A stretch of 61,170 bases of DNA from RGIG2206 sp045648425 (GCA_045648425.1 JAZRNV010000150.1:1-61170); one strand, 5' to 3'; positions 26,438-35,206 are shown, counted from the stretch's first letter. Numbers and translations are program-made. The notes: generated by a model not told the origin, from the sequence alone.

Positions 26438-26476
26438 TTTTGCAAAAAACAGGACATTTTGTAGCAATGCACAAAA
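26438..26476. promoter_or_regulatory. Candidate operator between the surface operon and the XRE regulator
   Basis: Between the two divergent promoters lie a 10-base palindrome TTTTGCAAAA (26438-26447) and an inverted pair TTTTGT/ACAAAA (26457-26462 and 26471-26476, 8-base gap). They resemble half-sites for an HTH dimer. AT-rich DNA yields such matches by chance, so support is weak. Confidence 0.3.
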
Positions 26477-26512
26477 GGCCCCGTTTTTTATTGGTTATTT
26501 AGTAGAATGGTA

Positions 26513-26541
26513 TTGTCATATTTAAGGGATGGTGGTATAAT
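26513..26541 (+). promoter_or_regulatory. Promoter of the XRE regulator
   Basis: TTGTCA (26513-26518) and a perfect TATAAT (26536-26541) lie exactly 17 bases apart. The expected start near 26548 is only about 9 bases before the ATG, so the mRNA would be nearly leaderless. Confidence 0.8.
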
Positions 26542-26556
26542 AACCATGGTGATTAT

Positions 26557-26751
26557 ATGTATCAAAGAATCAGAGATTTGCGAGAAGATAAAGATTTAAG
26601 TCAAGAACAGCTTTCAAAAATTTTAAATGTCAGTCAATCAACCTATTCACGGTATGAAAGCGGTGCTTTAGACATTCCAAGCGATGCCCTTATCTCACTT
26701 TCAAAGTTTTACGGCGTTACGGTAGATTATATCTTAGGTTTAAGCGATTAA
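26557..26751 (+). CDS. XRE-family helix-turn-helix regulator (Cro/CI type)
   Basis: The 64-residue protein is essentially one HTH_3 domain: IRDLREDKDLSQEQLSKIL, then the recognition helix SQSTYSRYESGALDIP, then the typical tail LSKFYGVTVDYILGLSD. No effector or dimerisation domain is attached. It is divergent from the four-gene surface operon and its own promoter lies back to back with that operon's promoter, so it is a good candidate for controlling both. It could instead be a stand-alone regulator with distant targets. GGTGAT is the only ribosome site and overlaps the expected 5' end of the mRNA. Confidence 0.92.
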   Translation: MYQRIRDLREDKDLSQEQLSKILNVSQSTYSRYESGALDIPSDALISLSKFYGVTVDYILGLSD

Positions 26752-26787
26752 AAAACTCAACTTTCGGTTAGAAAAGTTGAGTTTTTT
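26750..26787. terminator. Bidirectional terminator of the XRE gene and mutS2
   Basis: A 15-bp perfect stem (26750-26764 with 26773-26787) carries an A-run on one side and a T-run on the other, between convergent genes. It starts inside the XRE stop codon. Confidence 0.92.
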
Positions 26788-26791
26788 GTTT

Positions 26792-29161
26792 TTATTTCAG
26801 TTCGATTATGGTTACGCCGTCTTCCCCTTCACCGTAAAGGCCAAGGCGCCAGGAGCGCACCTGCTTATGTCGCCTCAAATGCTCGTGTATCGCCTTGCGC
26901 AGCACACCCGTTCCCTTGCCGTGGATGCAGTGCACAAAATTCATTCCGCTGAGCATTGCCGAATCAATGAAGCGGTCAAGCTCCATAATTGCCTCATCGG
27001 CCGTTCTGCCGCGCAGGTCTATTTCGGTTTTGGCTCCGGTATTTGCTCGGGTAACGGTGGTTGTGCGGCGGCCGCCCGTTTGGCTCTTTTTGGCCTTGGG
27101 GGCATCTACAAGACGAATTCGGCCTACGTTAACCGACATCTTCATTCCGTTAATGTCAACAGTAAGCGTGCCCGATGAATTGGGTAAACGCAAAACATAT
27201 CCGCCACAATTAGCGTCTACAACGTGAACATAATCACCCACAACGAGAGGTCTGGGCAATTCATACTTAACATCGTCATCCCGTCTTTGAGAATCCATAC
27301 TGCTTTCGGCCTTTTTGACAGCTGCTCTTGCCTTTGCCAGCATATCGGCCTCGCCGCCCTTTGCCGCTTGCTTGCGCAATTCGGTAAGCTCAGCTATCAT
27401 TCCGTCAGCAGTTCGTGTGGCCTTGTCAATTATGCGTTGAGCTTCCTTTTGGGCCTTTTCAACAACCAAGTCATATTCCTTTATTGCTTTGTCGGCGCTT
27501 TCCTTGGCCACCTTTTTGGCCTCGTCAAGCTCAGCTCGCAGGCGAGCGGTTTCTCGTCGCTCATCCTCTGCTGCACGGCGGGCTTGCTCAAGAGAGCGAA
27601 CTACGCCCTCAAATTTTTTATCAGAGTCTGATATCATACCCTTTGCTCGGCGAACAATATCGGCAGACAGACCCAAGCGCTCGCTTATGGCAAAAGCATT
27701 AGAGCGACCGGGCATACCGATAAGCAGGCGGTAGGTGGGGCTGAGGGTTGCAACATCAAATTCGCAGCAGGCGTTTTCTACCCCTTGGGTGTCGATAGCG
27801 TAGGCCTTTAGCTCAGCATAGTGAGTAGTGGCCGCAACCCGACATCCTCTTGCGCGCAGCGCCTCAATAAGCGCTTGAGCCAAAGCCGCGCCCTCTATGG
27901 GGTCGGTACCTGCGCCCAGCTCGTCAACAAGCACCAAACTGCACTCGCCGCAGTTATCAAGAATATCCACCAGGTTAACCATATGAGATGAAAAGGTGGA
28001 AAGAGATTGCTCTATGGATTGCTCGTCGCCTATATCGGCCATTACCGAGCTGAATATGGCAATTTGGCTGTTATCCCCTGCGGGAATGAGCATTCCGCAG
28101 GCGGCCATAAGAGTAAGCAGTCCGATGGTTTTAAGGGTTACGGTTTTGCCGCCCGTGTTGGGGCCTGTAACGATGAGCGTATCAAAAGCATCACCCAAAG
28201 AGACGTCAATAGCAACCACTTTTTTGGGATCAATAAGAGGGTGTCGTGCCTTGTTAAGTCGCACCAAGCCCTTATCGTTAAGTTTGGGCTTTGACGCCTT
28301 CATATCATAGGCAAGATTGGCCTTTGCAAAAATAAGGCAAAGCTCAACAGCACAGTCATAGGATATCGATGCCTCGTCGGCATATTCGCCAACCAGGGCA
28401 GAAAGCTCGGCAATGATGCGCTCTATCTCGGCATCTTCTTCATTTATAAGCACTTTTATTTCATTGTTGGCTTCAACAACGCTCATGGGCTCAACAAAAA
28501 CCGTTGCGCCGGATGAGGAGGTATCGTGAACAAGACCGGGCACGTTAGAGCGATGTTCAAGCTTTACCGGCACGACAAATCGACCCGAACGGATGGTGAC
28601 AACCGGCTCTTGCAAATACTTTGACAGCTGAGGGGAACGGATGATTTTATCGAGCTTTTCTCTTACGCTGTTTTGCGTAGAACGGATTTTGCGTCTTATT
28701 GCTGCCAGCTTATCGGAGGCACCGTCGGCAACCTCTTCCTCGCTTACTATGGATGACAGCAGTTTTTCTTCTATACGGCGAAGAGGGGTTATTCCGTCAA
28801 ATAGGGCATCAAGCACATTTTGCTCCCCTGCCCTGCCTCTCCACTCGGTGAGGGATCGGTATATTCTGAGATTCTCACCTATGTTAAGCAGCTCTCGCAA
28901 AGAAAGAGATGCACCTGCTTGGGCGCGACGCAAAGAGGCCTTGATGTTGCTCATTCCGCCAAAGGAGGGGGAACCGAAGCGAGCCGACAGTATGTATGCA
29001 CAATCGGTTTGATCAAGCAAGCGCTGTGCTTCATATAAGCTGTCGGCAGGTACTAATTCGCGGGCCATTTCGGCAGCATCGGCATTGCCCGTAAGCTGTG
29101 CAAGACGGTCAAGCACCCTATCAAGCTCAAGCACCTTGCAGTGCTTTGACATTTTCGACAT
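26792..29161 (-). CDS. mutS2: Endonuclease MutS2
   Basis: MutS2 binds branched DNA or collided ribosomes and carries a C-terminal Smr nuclease. The 789-residue protein has the MutS-type ATPase: Walker A GPNTGGKTVTLKTIG, DIGDEQSIEQSLSTFSSHM, Walker B VLVDELGAGTDP and the ATTHYAELK switch. A long Glu/Ala/Arg coiled coil follows (about 510-620). The Smr domain starts at IDLRGRTADEA and includes HGKGTGVLR. It lacks the mismatch-recognition domain of MutS, as expected. It is the last gene of the phoH-era-recO unit. Confidence 0.96.
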   Translation of the reverse strand: MSKMSKHCKVLELDRVLDRLAQLTGNADAAEMARELVPADSLYEAQRLLDQTDCAYILSARFGSPSFGGMSNIKASLRRAQAGASLSLRELLNIGENLRIYRSLTEWRGRAGEQNVLDALFDGITPLRRIEEKLLSSIVSEEEVADGASDKLAAIRRKIRSTQNSVREKLDKIIRSPQLSKYLQEPVVTIRSGRFVVPVKLEHRSNVPGLVHDTSSSGATVFVEPMSVVEANNEIKVLINEEDAEIERIIAELSALVGEYADEASISYDCAVELCLIFAKANLAYDMKASKPKLNDKGLVRLNKARHPLIDPKKVVAIDVSLGDAFDTLIVTGPNTGGKTVTLKTIGLLTLMAACGMLIPAGDNSQIAIFSSVMADIGDEQSIEQSLSTFSSHMVNLVDILDNCGECSLVLVDELGAGTDPIEGAALAQALIEALRARGCRVAATTHYAELKAYAIDTQGVENACCEFDVATLSPTYRLLIGMPGRSNAFAISERLGLSADIVRRAKGMISDSDKKFEGVVRSLEQARRAAEDERRETARLRAELDEAKKVAKESADKAIKEYDLVVEKAQKEAQRIIDKATRTADGMIAELTELRKQAAKGGEADMLAKARAAVKKAESSMDSQRRDDDVKYELPRPLVVGDYVHVVDANCGGYVLRLPNSSGTLTVDINGMKMSVNVGRIRLVDAPKAKKSQTGGRRTTTVTRANTGAKTEIDLRGRTADEAIMELDRFIDSAMLSGMNFVHCIHGKGTGVLRKAIHEHLRRHKQVRSWRLGLYGEGEDGVTIIELK

Positions 29162-29178
29162 ACTCTTTCTACCTTTCG

Positions 29179-29907
29179 TTAAAACAAGCTTTTATAAAAT
29201 TCAAGAGCAGTAAAGCCCCTGTCGCACTGACCCAGCAGATATCTTTCACTCACTTCACCCAACAGGTTAAGAGACTCTTCGCCCAGCTCAAAGGAAAAAA
29301 TCCGCATATCGTCGGCGGTGCAAATGTGGCGCATAGCATCCAGAACACCCCTGGTTATTGCTCTGCCCCCTCCACAGCTTTGGCATCTGACCACTCCGCC
29401 GTTTATATCAAACAATGGATAGTCGATTTTGCTTTGGCCGCACTCGCAGCATTCAGCCAGGTCGGGCATAAAGCCGCTTATCGTCATCATTCTCAACTCG
29501 TAAACCGATTTGATGATTCTTTTATCCCGAAGATTTTTAGACAGCAGATAAAGGCAGTTGAGTATGAGCTTCAGCTGAGATGAGGCATCTTCTCCCTCAA
29601 CAGCCAGATTCATTGCCACCTCGCAAAAATATTGGGCAAGAGCGGTGCGCTCTATATCGGCGCGAAGGTCAAAAAACAACTCAACGGGGGTGGCCTCGGA
29701 TATTGAATATGTACCCTTGTGCTCGCTTAGGGTAAAGGTTGAATAGCACAAGGTTTCGGTTGCGCTTGCAGAACGGCCCTTTGCCTTGGCCGCTCCGTGG
29801 GCAAAGGCACGCACTACGCCTAAATCACGTGTCAGTATGGTGACCAAGCGGTCTTGTTCCCCCGTTTGACTGCTTTTTAAAATCAGTCCGTCGGTGTTCA
29901 ACTTCAT
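29179..29907 (-). CDS. recO: DNA repair protein RecO
   Basis: RecO loads RecA together with RecR in recombinational repair. The 242-residue protein has the N-terminal OB fold (LNTDGLILKSSQTGEQDRLVTILT) and a zinc-binding pattern CCECG...C..C in the C-terminal half (about 150-180). The start chosen is the ATG at 29905-29907, because GGAGG lies 6 bases before it; an ATG six bases upstream touches the GGAGG. The first 83 bases overlap the yqzL reading frame, which implies translational coupling. mutS2 follows after 17 bases. Confidence 0.94.
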   Translation of the reverse strand: MKLNTDGLILKSSQTGEQDRLVTILTRDLGVVRAFAHGAAKAKGRSASATETLCYSTFTLSEHKGTYSISEATPVELFFDLRADIERTALAQYFCEVAMNLAVEGEDASSQLKLILNCLYLLSKNLRDKRIIKSVYELRMMTISGFMPDLAECCECGQSKIDYPLFDINGGVVRCQSCGGGRAITRGVLDAMRHICTADDMRIFSFELGEESLNLLGEVSERYLLGQCDRGFTALEFYKSLF

Positions 29908-29998
29908 ACTCATCCTCCGTAGATGCGTTTTTGTAGTCAAGATATGCCGCAACCTTGCCGGTAGCGTAAAAGGCATTCCACGCCTGTTGTTTGTTCAT
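29825..29998 (-). CDS. yqzL: YqzL-like small protein between era and recO
   Basis: The 57-residue product starts MNKQQAWNAFYATGKVAAYL and continues DYKNASTEDEYE. The pattern Trp-x2-Phe-x2-Thr-Gly-x4-Tyr-Leu-x-Tyr-Lys matches B. subtilis YqzL (47 residues), which also sits between era and recO. AAGGGGG about 8 bases before the ATG supports expression. Its last 83 bases overlap the start of recO in another frame, so the C-terminus may be a by-product of that overlap. The role is unknown. The call rests on synteny plus the short motif. Confidence 0.8.
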   Translation of the reverse strand: MNKQQAWNAFYATGKVAAYLDYKNASTEDEYEVEHRRTDFKKQSNGGTRPLGHHTDT

Positions 29999-30053
29999 TA
30001 AAACCATCCCCCTTTTTATAATGCTCATTATAATCGGGGGTATTTAAGGTAAA

Positions 30054-30968
30054 TCAGTCCAATCCGAAATTATGAATAAGCCCTTGACGGTTGCGCCAAT
30101 CCTCTTTAACCTTAACCCAGCAGGACAAATTAACCTTGCATTCAAAAAACTGTTCCATATCTTCTCTGGCTTTTGAGGACACCTTTTTAAGCATTGCGCC
30201 CTTTTTGCCTATAATAATACCCTTATGGCTTTCGGCCTCGCAATAAATTATTGCTTCAATATCAATTATATCCTCGCCGCCGCTTGTTACTCTGTCGGCA
30301 AAGCGCTCAATGCCCACGGCAATTCCGTGAGGCACCTCTTTGTCGAGAAATCGCAAAAGCTTTTCTCTTATAATCTCTGAAGCAAGGGTGCGCTCGGTCT
30401 GGTCGGTAAGGGCATCGTCGGAAAAATAATGGGGAGATGGCTGCGCAAAGCCGGTAAGCTCGGCAATCAAATCTTCAACGCCACTGCCATCCAATGCTGA
30501 AACAGGTACAACGGCACTGAAATCGTAAAGAGAAGAATAAGCGCTGATTATGGGCAACAGCTTAGACTTATCTTCAAGCAAATCAACCTTGTTAATAACA
30601 AGCACAGCGGGAGTTTTGCTCTTTTTAAAGCGCTCTATAAGCTCGGCCTCGGCAGGCGAGGGAGACAGGTCGCTTCGCATATCGGAGCAGTCGATTACCA
30701 GGGCGCAAGCATCTACATCGCCCATAGAATCGCCCACCGCTTTAACCATACTTTCGCCCAAACGGGTGCGCGGCTTGTGCAAACCGGGTGTGTCAACAAA
30801 TACGAGCTGGCACTCATTTTGAGTAAGCACGCCCATTATGCGTGTGCGCGTGGTTTGGGGCTTGTCAGACACTATGGCAACCTTTTGGCCAAGCATTCTG
30901 TTCATTATTGAAGATTTGCCCACGTTAGGGCGACCGACAATAGCTATAAATGCAGAAACTGTGTTCAT
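30054..30968 (-). CDS. era: GTPase Era
   Basis: Era is a ribosome-associated GTPase for 16S rRNA maturation and 30S assembly. The 304 residues have G1 GRPNVGKSS, switch segment TRTRIMGV, G3 DTPGLH, G4 NKVD and a C-terminal KH domain with IIIGKKGAMLKKVSSKAR. The length is normal. It lies 7 bases after ybeY, in the conserved Firmicute order. Both neighbours also act on 16S rRNA. Confidence 0.97.
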   Translation of the reverse strand: MNTVSAFIAIVGRPNVGKSSIMNRMLGQKVAIVSDKPQTTRTRIMGVLTQNECQLVFVDTPGLHKPRTRLGESMVKAVGDSMGDVDACALVIDCSDMRSDLSPSPAEAELIERFKKSKTPAVLVINKVDLLEDKSKLLPIISAYSSLYDFSAVVPVSALDGSGVEDLIAELTGFAQPSPHYFSDDALTDQTERTLASEIIREKLLRFLDKEVPHGIAVGIERFADRVTSGGEDIIDIEAIIYCEAESHKGIIIGKKGAMLKKVSSKAREDMEQFFECKVNLSCWVKVKEDWRNRQGLIHNFGLD

Positions 30969-30975
30969 ATTTAAC

Positions 30976-31452
30976 CTACCTTCTTAATGCGAGCATTTCC
31001 ATAACCTGCTCTTCGTGATAGCGCATTTCATCCGCTTCCAGTCCACCGTTGACGTGGTCATAGCCCAAAAGGTGCATCATTGAATGAACGGTAAGATAAC
31101 CCACCTCGCGCTCAAAGGAATGGTCATACTCTTTGGCTTGGGCCACGGCGTGTTCTAACGAAATAACAATGTCGCCCAGCATAGCCATATCGGTTTCGGG
31201 ATTGATATCCCACTCACCATTCTCGCCCAAGGGAAAGCTAAGCACATCGGTAGAACGGTCGATGTTGCGAAACTCAAGATTATACTGATGTATCTGCTCG
31301 TCGTCTACAAAGGTTACATTTACCTCTGCATTCTGTGTAAAGCCCTGCTCTTTCAGTGCAGCTGTGCATACCTTTCTCACCAGCAATCTTAATCCGGTGG
31401 GTATTGCCACCGCCTTTTGACGGTCACTTATTATTACCTTTACCTTGCCCAT
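30976..31452 (-). CDS. ybeY: Endoribonuclease YbeY (rRNA maturation factor)
   Basis: This metal-dependent single-strand RNase acts in 16S rRNA 3'-end processing and ribosome quality control. The 158-residue protein has STDVLSFPLGE, LGDIVISLEHA and the zinc motif HSMMHLLGYDH (three His). It overlaps the end of phoH by 29 bases. Its ribosome site AGGAG therefore lies within phoH, about 12 bases before the ATG. Confidence 0.97.
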   Translation of the reverse strand: MGKVKVIISDRQKAVAIPTGLRLLVRKVCTAALKEQGFTQNAEVNVTFVDDEQIHQYNLEFRNIDRSTDVLSFPLGENGEWDINPETDMAMLGDIVISLEHAVAQAKEYDHSFEREVGYLTVHSMMHLLGYDHVNGGLEADEMRYHEEQVMEMLALRR

Positions 31453-32425
31453 GTTCAGATCTGCTCCTTTTTACATCTTCATATCTTTCGTACGCCTTAA
31501 CTATGCGCTGAACAAGCTGATGGCGCACAACATCCTTTTCCGAAAAACGGATTATATCAATATCTTCAACATTTTTAAGAACCGTGCACGCCTCCACAAG
31601 GCCTGACTTTCTGCCATCAGGCAAGTCTATCTGGGTGACGTCGCCCGTTACTACGATTTTTGAGCCAAAGCCCAATCGTGTCAAAAACATCTTCATCTGC
31701 TCGGGAGTTGTGTTTTGCGCTTCATCAAGAATTATAAAACTGACTTCAAGGGTTCTGCCGCGCATATATGCAAGAGGTGCGACCTCAATATTGCCTCTTT
31801 CCTGATAACGGGCAAAGGCCTCGGCGCCCAGCATATCAAACAGCGCATCGTAGAGGGGGCGCAAATAAGGGTCCACCTTGCTTTGCAGATCGCCCGGCAA
31901 AAAGCCCAGCTTTTCACCCGCTTCAACCGCAGGACGGGTAATTATGATTCGGTTAACCTGCTTGTCTCTGAATGCAGCTACGGCAAGGGCCACAGCCAAA
32001 TAGGTTTTACCTGTGCCTGCAGGGCCAACGCCTATCACAACTGTATTTTTGCGGATGGCCTCAACATACTTCTTTTGGCCAAGGGTCTTGGGCTTGATGG
32101 GTTTGCCGCGAGCAGTGATGCATATGCAATCATTACCTGCAAGCTGAGCCAACTCATCCTCTTTGCCTTCGCTGACAAGACTCATGGTGTAACGCACATT
32201 TTGCTCGCCAAGCACCTCACCCTTTGATGCGAGCATAAGCAGTGCCGCAACCACTCTTGCAGCGGACGACACCTGCTCGGGCTCACCCTGTATTTTAATC
32301 TCACTGCCGCGCAGTGTCATTGTTACCGAATATTCCCTCTCGATAAGCTTGATGTTTTCATCGAAACTGCCAAAGAGGTTTACCGCCTCTTCCATTCTTT
32401 CGATGCTAACCGTTTGCTCATACAT
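31424..32425 (-). CDS. PhoH family ATPase (PhoH-like/YbeZ type)
   Basis: The 333-residue protein has an N-terminal region of about 115 residues and a PhoH ATPase core with GPAGTGKTYLAVA Walker A, RPAVEAGEKLGFLPGD and ILDEAQNTTPEQMKMFLTR Walker B. Orthologues sit next to ybeY in many bacteria and are thought to act as RNA helicase-like partners of YbeY. It is the first gene of the unit behind the promoter at 32471-32499. AAAGGAG is 12 bases from the ATG, slightly long. Confidence 0.95.
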   Translation of the reverse strand: MYEQTVSIERMEEAVNLFGSFDENIKLIEREYSVTMTLRGSEIKIQGEPEQVSSAARVVAALLMLASKGEVLGEQNVRYTMSLVSEGKEDELAQLAGNDCICITARGKPIKPKTLGQKKYVEAIRKNTVVIGVGPAGTGKTYLAVALAVAAFRDKQVNRIIITRPAVEAGEKLGFLPGDLQSKVDPYLRPLYDALFDMLGAEAFARYQERGNIEVAPLAYMRGRTLEVSFIILDEAQNTTPEQMKMFLTRLGFGSKIVVTGDVTQIDLPDGRKSGLVEACTVLKNVEDIDIIRFSEKDVVRHQLVQRIVKAYERYEDVKRSRSEHGQGKGNNK

Positions 32426-32470
32426 AGGTGTTTTTCACTCCTTTAATTTGGGCATACTTTTCTTAATATC

Positions 32471-32499
32471 ATTCTATCACAGAATGCAATTTATTTCAA
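32471..32499 (-). promoter_or_regulatory. Promoter of the phoH-ybeY-era-yqzL-recO-mutS2 operon
   Basis: Minus-strand TTGAAA (32494-32499) and TAGAAT (32471-32476) lie 17 bases apart, directly after the yqfD terminator. This separates the vegetative unit from the sporulation genes upstream. Confidence 0.75.
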
Positions 32500-32536
32500 A
32501 GATTTTATATAAAATTTTTGAAATTTTTTTCTAATG

Positions 32537-32572
32537 AAAAAAAGAGAGGTAAAAGCATCGCCCTACCCCTCT
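32537..32572 (-). terminator. Terminator overlapping the yqfD stop codon
   Basis: On the minus strand AGAGGGGTA pairs with TACCTCTC (one bulge), followed by seven T. The upstream arm includes the last codons and the TAG of yqfD. Confidence 0.7.
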
Positions 32573-33738
32573 GAAATGTAGATATATTCTTTTTTTGCTA
32601 TGTTGCCCTCACAGATATAGGTAGCCGTCAATTCAAGCTCTTTTTCAGTCGGCTTGTACTGAAGGTTGCGTTCAATTATGCTAAACCCTTTCAGCTGACT
32701 TTGCTGTATTTTTTCAAGCTCTGTCAAGGCCTTTTTTTGCGCCTCTTTTTGTGAAAGAAGGTAGGGTGTCTGCACCCTTTCGTAGAACCTCCCCTCTGTC
32801 AGCACAAAGGGTAATCGGGTGTTTTGTATCTTTATCGGGGTAGTGACCCTTTCTAACCGATAATCGTATCTCACCTCGCCGATGTATAGCGGTATATCAC
32901 AGTCAAAAGCAGTCAGCACCCGTCTTGTAGCCACCTTGCCCGTGTAGGTGGTTTTTATCTGATTAAGCGGCACCTTAACGGTTATCTGCTTTTCAACCTG
33001 CGCAATGATTTCACCCTCACTGTGACGAAACTTCGTTACACCCGATGAGTATTGCTCTGTGCCCGACACCAGCATATCGCCCTTGCGAACCCCATCCCCC
33101 ACCTTAACGGTTGAAAGCCCCGCGCGAACGAACACACCCTTTACCACTCCGTCACAATCAGCGACAAGGTTGCAGGGGCGCTTATCGGCAAGAGCGAGCT
33201 CTTCGGCCTCTCGAATTTCAACATTGACAAAGCAACCCTCAACGTTTACCGCCGCCCAAGATATTTCAGGCAACAGCAAGCAAAGGTTAAGCCGCATGTT
33301 GGGAGCATCTATATCCTTGATAGATGCTCCCGAATATATGCCCACATCACGCAAAGCGGTCTGCAGCTGCTCATCTGTTATATTGGTGTTGCCGCTCACA
33401 TTAACTCCCCATACGATTTTTGGCATCATAACAAGGGCCGCCACATAGATGGCAAGCCCCACCGCCAAGCCGCTTCTGCGCCTATACTTGCGAAAGATAA
33501 AGGGCATTCCGCGTTTTTGCTTTGTGCGAACTTTAACGGGGCACTTTCGACGAAGCTTGGGCACCTTTTTGTAATCCTTTGCCAAAATGCAAAGCTCGAT
33601 ATTTTCACCTCGTCGGCAAGTGCTCCATATCTTTATACCCTTGCCGGCCAACACATTTAAAAAGCGCTCGGGAAATTTGCCCCAAATATTTATTTTCAGG
33701 TATCCCAATAAAAACCTCATCAGTTTTATTATCAGCAT
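32563..33738 (-). CDS. yqfD: Sporulation protein YqfD
   Basis: This forespore/mother-cell membrane protein of 391 residues is close to the 398 of B. subtilis YqfD. It starts with a soluble N-terminal segment, a single helix near residue 90 (SGLAVGLAIYVAALVMMP) and an exported region with WGVNVSGNTNITDEQL. A C-terminal part is rich in beta-strand and ends with YICEGNIAKKEYIYI. GGAGG lies 6 bases before the ATG. It is paired with yqfC 12 bases upstream, as in other spore formers. Sigma-E control is expected from the family, but I could not pick out the boxes. Confidence 0.93.
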   Translation of the reverse strand: MLIIKLMRFLLGYLKINIWGKFPERFLNVLAGKGIKIWSTCRRGENIELCILAKDYKKVPKLRRKCPVKVRTKQKRGMPFIFRKYRRRSGLAVGLAIYVAALVMMPKIVWGVNVSGNTNITDEQLQTALRDVGIYSGASIKDIDAPNMRLNLCLLLPEISWAAVNVEGCFVNVEIREAEELALADKRPCNLVADCDGVVKGVFVRAGLSTVKVGDGVRKGDMLVSGTEQYSSGVTKFRHSEGEIIAQVEKQITVKVPLNQIKTTYTGKVATRRVLTAFDCDIPLYIGEVRYDYRLERVTTPIKIQNTRLPFVLTEGRFYERVQTPYLLSQKEAQKKALTELEKIQQSQLKGFSIIERNLQYKPTEKELELTATYICEGNIAKKEYIYISEG

Positions 33739-33750
33739 AGCTATCCTCCG

Positions 33751-34026
33751 TCAGCAAAACTCTATTGCCCCAATATGACCCGAAAGAGTTATTTCCCGAT
33801 CGGTCAACACCTTTATTACCAATCCCTTTCCCCTTATCACTAAGCTTCGATTGCCGATGTTTAGTTTGATATCCTCCTCTGAACAAGATATAACCGACCT
33901 GCACCCGTCAACAATAACCTCGCGGTCGGAATGAAGTATTACCGTGGCCCCGCCTCCTACCGTTCCCGTAGGAAGGTCAAGAGCGCGATCGATAAATCCC
34001 AGGTCTTTTCGTTTTTTGGTTGACAT
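33751..34026 (-). CDS. yqfC: Sporulation protein YqfC (YabP/YqfC family)
   Basis: The 91-residue protein fits YqfC (93 in B. subtilis). Residues about 25-91 form the YabP/YqfC domain with VILHSDREVIVDGCRSVIS, LNIGNRSLVIRGKGLVI and a final LSGHIGAIEF. It is transcribed just ahead of yqfD and divergent from ylbJ, so three sporulation genes share an 88-base control region. It probably belongs to the mother-cell programme by family membership. Confidence 0.92.
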   Translation of the reverse strand: MSTKKRKDLGFIDRALDLPTGTVGGGATVILHSDREVIVDGCRSVISCSEEDIKLNIGNRSLVIRGKGLVIKVLTDREITLSGHIGAIEFC

Positions 34027-34114
34027 AATATCACTCCATCCGTCGTATTAAAGGTTATGAGGATGTTTTGATAAAAATGCTGAGAACAAAGGGATTTTTT
34101 TAGGAGTGTTGGTT

Positions 34115-35137
34115 GTGAGCAAAAAATCAAAATTTTGCGCGGCGTTGGGTTCGGCCTTTTTGGTCATTGCCCTTTTGGCCTTTGGCAATGAAATAAAGGC
34201 AGGCATTATTGACGGTCTGAATTTATGCGGTCAGGTGGTTATACCCTCATTGTTTCCTTTTATGGTGTTAGCCGGTTTCGCAGACAAATCAGGCGCTGCA
34301 AGAGCGCTGGCAAAGCCCTTTGAAAAAGCAACAGCATGGCTGTTTAAAATACCCAAAGAAGCAACCGCAAGCTTTTTGCTCTCACTTATCGGGGGATATC
34401 CCGTAGGCGCAAACGGAGTAGCAGAGCTGTATAAGAAGGGCTCCATCAGCCGCTCCACTGCTCAAAGGATGCTCTGCTTTTGCATAAACGCCGGGCCGGG
34501 TATGGCAATCGTTGCCGTGGGTAAGGGGTTGATGGGCAACGTTTATGTGGGCTGGGTGATATATCTGTCGCACATTTTGTCATCGGTTATCATCGGTTGG
34601 TTTTTAGGGCTTTTTGCTCCCTTTGAAGGGGTTAAAGCGCCCCTTAAAAAAGCATCGGCCTCCCTGCCCGATGCCTTCGTTAAATCGGTATCGGACGCCT
34701 GCTCACAAATGGTAACCGTGTGCGGATACATTTTGCTCTTTTCGGCCGTCGCCCGCCTTTTTGACCAATTTGGATGGCCTTGGCCGGCCGCCCTGTCGGA
34801 GGTGACCACAGGTACCCGCTTTGCAGTATCTCAAGGGCTGTCGGCACCTATAATCTGTGGGCTCATCTGCTTTGGTGGATTTTCGGTCATTTGTCAGGTG
34901 CTAACCCTTTCCCACGGGCTTATAGGATTAAAGCTGTTACTGTTATCCAGATTGGCAGCGTCTTTGCTTGGGTGGCTGATTTGCACCATTGGCATCAAGC
35001 TGTTGGGCCAAAGCATTGAGGTTTTATCCAACACAGGGGGCAAAAGCATCTGGACGTGGCCTATGTCGGTGCCTCTTTCCGTGGCTATGCTGATGATGTC
35101 AGCACTGTTTTTGTGTACTCTTTCTCAAAAAGCGTAA
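34115..35137 (+). CDS. ylbJ: Sporulation integral membrane protein YlbJ
   Basis: This polytopic membrane protein of 340 residues has about eight hydrophobic segments with Gate/nucleoside-recognition-like stretches. VIPSLFPFMVLAGF, SLIGGYPVGANGVAELY and LCFCINAGPGMAIVAVG are typical of YlbJ, needed for spore-coat formation. It starts with GTG at 34115-34117, chosen because AGGAG lies 8 bases upstream; earlier GTG and TTG codons overlap or crowd that site. It is divergent from yqfC. B. subtilis YlbJ is longer (about 400), so the ends vary. Confidence 0.88.
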   Translation: MSKKSKFCAALGSAFLVIALLAFGNEIKAGIIDGLNLCGQVVIPSLFPFMVLAGFADKSGAARALAKPFEKATAWLFKIPKEATASFLLSLIGGYPVGANGVAELYKKGSISRSTAQRMLCFCINAGPGMAIVAVGKGLMGNVYVGWVIYLSHILSSVIIGWFLGLFAPFEGVKAPLKKASASLPDAFVKSVSDACSQMVTVCGYILLFSAVARLFDQFGWPWPAALSEVTTGTRFAVSQGLSAPIICGLICFGGFSVICQVLTLSHGLIGLKLLLLSRLAASLLGWLICTIGIKLLGQSIEVLSNTGGKSIWTWPMSVPLSVAMLMMSALFLCTLSQKA

Positions 35138-35165
35138 ATTTGCTCTTTATTTTTTTGATTGTAAA

Positions 35166-35174
35166 TGGTATAAT
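35166..35174 (+). promoter_or_regulatory. Extended -10 promoter of the small Cys-rich gene
   Basis: TGGTATAAT is an extended -10 with a perfect hexamer (35169-35174), 33 bases before the ATG. The -35 region is poor (TTTATT at 17 bases). Confidence 0.6.
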
Positions 35175-35206
35175 GCTTTTGTATTATTTCGAATTGGAGA
35201 AGTGCT

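Noticed and set aside
33605..33904. A 99-codon minus-strand frame spanning the yqfC-yqfD junction
   Set aside because: It overlaps both sporulation genes in another frame, and each of those has family-typical length and motifs.
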